From NCBI GenBank assembly GCA_016806645.1, contig JACSYO010002166.1, positions 2,818,496-2,882,495 of the forward strand: a stretch of 64,000 bases of DNA, read 5' to 3'. The DNA is from Ophiodon elongatus (Eukaryota > Chordata > Actinopteri > Perciformes > Hexagrammidae). Made by a program: the position numbers and the translations under genes. Each line of letters opens with the position of its first letter. Position 1 is the first letter of the stretch. The notes beneath the pieces are model-generated. The model saw nothing but the letters and a program-made list of their open reading frames with translations, did not search any database and was not told where the DNA came from. Shown piece after piece: positions 62,103 to 64,000 of this stretch.

Positions 62103-63010
62103 CAAAACAATGAGACTGGGTGTGAGGATGTGATGAAGAGGGGAATGGCAAAACTGAAAAGGATAAAAAGAGATGAGTCGAGACATCAAGAGGGATCTAA
62201 CGTGGGACACATGTCCGGTACTCAGCTGAGGACACTAGAACATCGTCCGGGACGAACATCGGACAACTTCGTCCCCCCCTCTGCCTTCATGGGGTCAAGG
62301 AGGACCCTGTTTTCTGTGACTTTGTACGGACTTCTTTTCCCTCGGCAGGAGGAGGCAGGTGTCTAAGCCGGGCCGGGCTAAGGCCTCTCCCTAAGGACTT
62401 TCACCCAGTCTCGGCTCAGTAACAAATTTATGTTGTGATCAATCGGTAATGTAATCAAATGAAATGAATAATTGAGTTGTTGCTATGCCCCTGCTAATAA
62501 TCCTGCAATAAATATATAAACTGTATCTAAAGCAAGTAGTCCTGAAAGTTTATCATAGAGAAGTAGTGAAGTGTACTCATGGTTGTAAAAAGTTAAGTCC
62601 TACTGTGTGCATAACATCAACATAGTTCTGAACGGTTATTCTAGTCCCTAGTCCACTAACAGACCCTTAGAGCTTAAATCCTAGTTATTAAAACCTATCC
62701 TGGAACCTTACCAAGAGCCCAGGTCCGTTAGAGGAAAGCTGCCATAACTGAGGCGACTGATAGCTGCATTCGGCTAACAGGGCCTCCCGGCTGAGTGGAG
62801 TTGTGAGTGGAAGCGGGGTCGACGTCAGGAGAGCTTCCTCGACACCAGCTTAAACAGATCTCCAAACATCCACGGAGATCCGGACCCTTTGAATGGAGCG
62901 TTGGTTCATTAGATAGTCCTGTGTGAGGGGCTTATCTCTCGGATACACTACATCTGTAGCAGATGGTGTAACAATTGAAGTTAATTGGCCCAGACGGCAA
63001 ATATTTAGAT
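62100..63010. other. unassigned GC-richer block
   Basis: The parts at 62210-62410 and 62700-62940 are clearly richer in GC and CpG than the surroundings ('ccgggccgggctaaggcctc', 'gtggaagcggggtcgacgtc'). AATAAA-type motifs lie near 62505. At 62968-62995, 'ggtgtaacaattgaag' followed by 'ttggcccagacgg' has the look of an LTR end and a primer-binding site, but I cannot support an LTR pair. It may be retroelement-derived. No protein frame is present. Confidence 0.3.
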
Positions 63011-63800
63011 AAGAGATGAAAAGGGAACAATATTGATCGGTAATCAGACTTAACGGTTCTAAAAGAGGTGGTAATGTTCTCCAAACTTTATTTCAATACA
63101 CCATCTGGGAAAATAAATTTACCCTCATATTTTCTATTACTGGCATTTCAAATTCTATATGGTTACTATTTTGAGATTCACTCATGACATTAAACATTTG
63201 AGGCATTTTAAATAGCTCTCAGTTGAGAATTCTTGTAGACTTCAGAATTCACTATTCTGTGAATAATTAAATTTCTGAACATATTAAACCCCGTAATGCC
63301 TGAAACTATGATCACACCATTTCCTTCCACACATCTCATGTACTGTTTCAGTCAGACTTCTGAGAGAATGCCTCTGGCTTATACAATATAAACCAATTCT
63401 TGCATTTCCCAGGAGCTCGGAAATAAAATATTGTTCTGCAGTTTCTGGAAGTATACAGCGTCTTTCCAATTACATGAAAGATACGGTTTCAAGAGTGATT
63501 AAAGTATTGTACATTACACTAATTAATCAAAGAACCTATACATGCGTTATGTGGTTATGGCCCTAAATTCTTTGTATCTCAAGTGCATGAGAAAACTAAA
63601 GTGTTCTACGTTTCTTAAGTAGAACTTCACTGTCTGACAGCATTTTGAGAACTAGGCCCATATTAAACGTCCCCTCTCCATACTTTAATACATTTTATGC
63701 TCTTATCTATAGTCAACATTTGCATGGCTGGCAACTATTAACTAACTTAATTTAAACTGAAGTGCCATTTTTAGCAAAGATAAATTAAAAGAAAAAAATC
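63011..63800. other. unassigned sequence downstream of rpl13a
   Basis: AT-rich, with no feature recognised. A 61-codon minus-strand frame at 63284-63469 is not convincing. Confidence 0.45.
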
Positions 63801-63820
63801 CAATACACTTTCTAGAAACA

Positions 63821-63836
63821 TTTATTCATCTTTATT
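63821..63836 (-). terminator. rpl13a: rpl13a polyadenylation signals
   Basis: On the minus strand AATAAA occurs at 63836-63831 and again at 63826-63821, 18 and 28 nt after the stop codon. Cleavage is expected 10-30 nt further on, at about 63790-63815, giving a very short 3' UTR as is usual for ribosomal protein genes. Confidence 0.85.
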
Positions 63837-63853
63837 GACCAGCGACAACCAGC

Positions 63854-64000
63854 TCAAACAAGGACTCCATATTGTTTCAGAACATCTGTGTATTTTGCAA
63901 TCTTGCTCTCAACGTTCTTTTCTGCCACCTTGGTCAGCTTGATCAGTGTCTTTTTCTTGCCGTAGCGGAGCTTTGCCTTCTCCTTCCTCTTCTCCTCCAG
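63854..64000 (-). CDS. rpl13a: ribosomal protein L13a, C-terminal coding sequence (partial)
   Basis: The minus strand is open for 48 codons from the window edge to a TGA at 63856-63854. It reads LEEKRKEKAKLRYGKKK, then AEKNVESKIAKYTDV, then LKQYGVLV at the end. This is the C-terminus of eukaryotic 60S ribosomal protein L13a (uL13 family). From memory the human protein has the same 48-residue length after its LEEKRKEKAK, with about 34 identities, and ends GLLV. The family protein is a cytosolic large-subunit component. This basic, helical eukaryote-specific tail contacts rRNA, and in mammals L13a also acts in interferon-linked translational control. The frame is intact with no breaks, and two polyadenylation signals follow at once, so this is a functional gene, not a processed copy. 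No poly(A) remnant follows the signals. The upstream exons lie beyond 64000, and no splice acceptor is visible within the window. Confidence 0.95.
   Translation of the reverse strand: MEEKRKEKAKLRYGKKKTLIKLTKVAEKNVESKIAKYTDVLKQYGVLV

Noticed and set aside
62968..62995. Endogenous retrovirus with LTR and primer-binding site
   Set aside because: Only a suggestive end was seen; there is no paired LTR, no gag, pol or env frame, and no target duplication. It is kept as a low-confidence finding only.

Overview
The window looks like nuclear DNA of a bony fish, probably a spiny-rayed (percomorph) teleost. It is AT-rich, has almost no long open frames, and is full of interspersed repeats of types I recognise as common in teleosts: L2/Maui-like and other non-LTR retrotransposon 3' ends, Gypsy-type solo LTRs, short inverted-repeat elements, and long GT, AT, TATC, GGA and TTGTG tracts. 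No bacterial or viral gene organisation is present. The organism assignment is inference from repeat recognition and one gene.

The only host gene I can support is at the right edge. Positions 63854-64000, minus strand, encode the C-terminal 48 residues and stop of ribosomal protein eL13 family member L13a (rpl13a), followed by a short 3' UTR with two AATAAA signals. The rest of the gene lies beyond the window. The other ~63.8 kb is the 3' flank of rpl13a, and I found no exon there. An unrecognised exon or a conserved noncoding element could be hidden in it, because neither can be excluded without alignment.

Region by region. 0-5 kb: a tRNA-like SINE head, a decayed LINE 3' end, an uninterrupted run of 449 A, and an L2-like reverse transcriptase tail. 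7-11.8 kb: a GT tract, then a triple nest (an inverted-repeat DNA element holding a solo LTR with a perfect 5-bp target duplication, which holds a LINE tail), then a second LTR on the minus strand and a minus-strand LINE end. 12-29 kb: mostly unassigned AT-rich sequence with scattered repeat copies, two of them a related pair about 10 kb apart. 29.7-30.3 kb: a 23-bp minisatellite of 26 units whose two main variants alternate. 30.5-32 kb: two LINE remnants. 34-45 kb: an inverted pair of one dispersed repeat, a short element with terminal inverted repeats, an AT tract, and an RT relic that keeps motifs A, B and C. 47-52 kb: a perfect 18-bp hairpin, a LINE tail, and copies of another repeat family. 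54-62 kb: small tandem repeats and more dispersed copies. 62-63 kb: a GC-richer unassigned block.

Nothing here amounts to a new multi-gene system. The most unusual signals are the 449-nt homopolymer, the alternating minisatellite, the datable nested insertion, and two long perfect hairpins.
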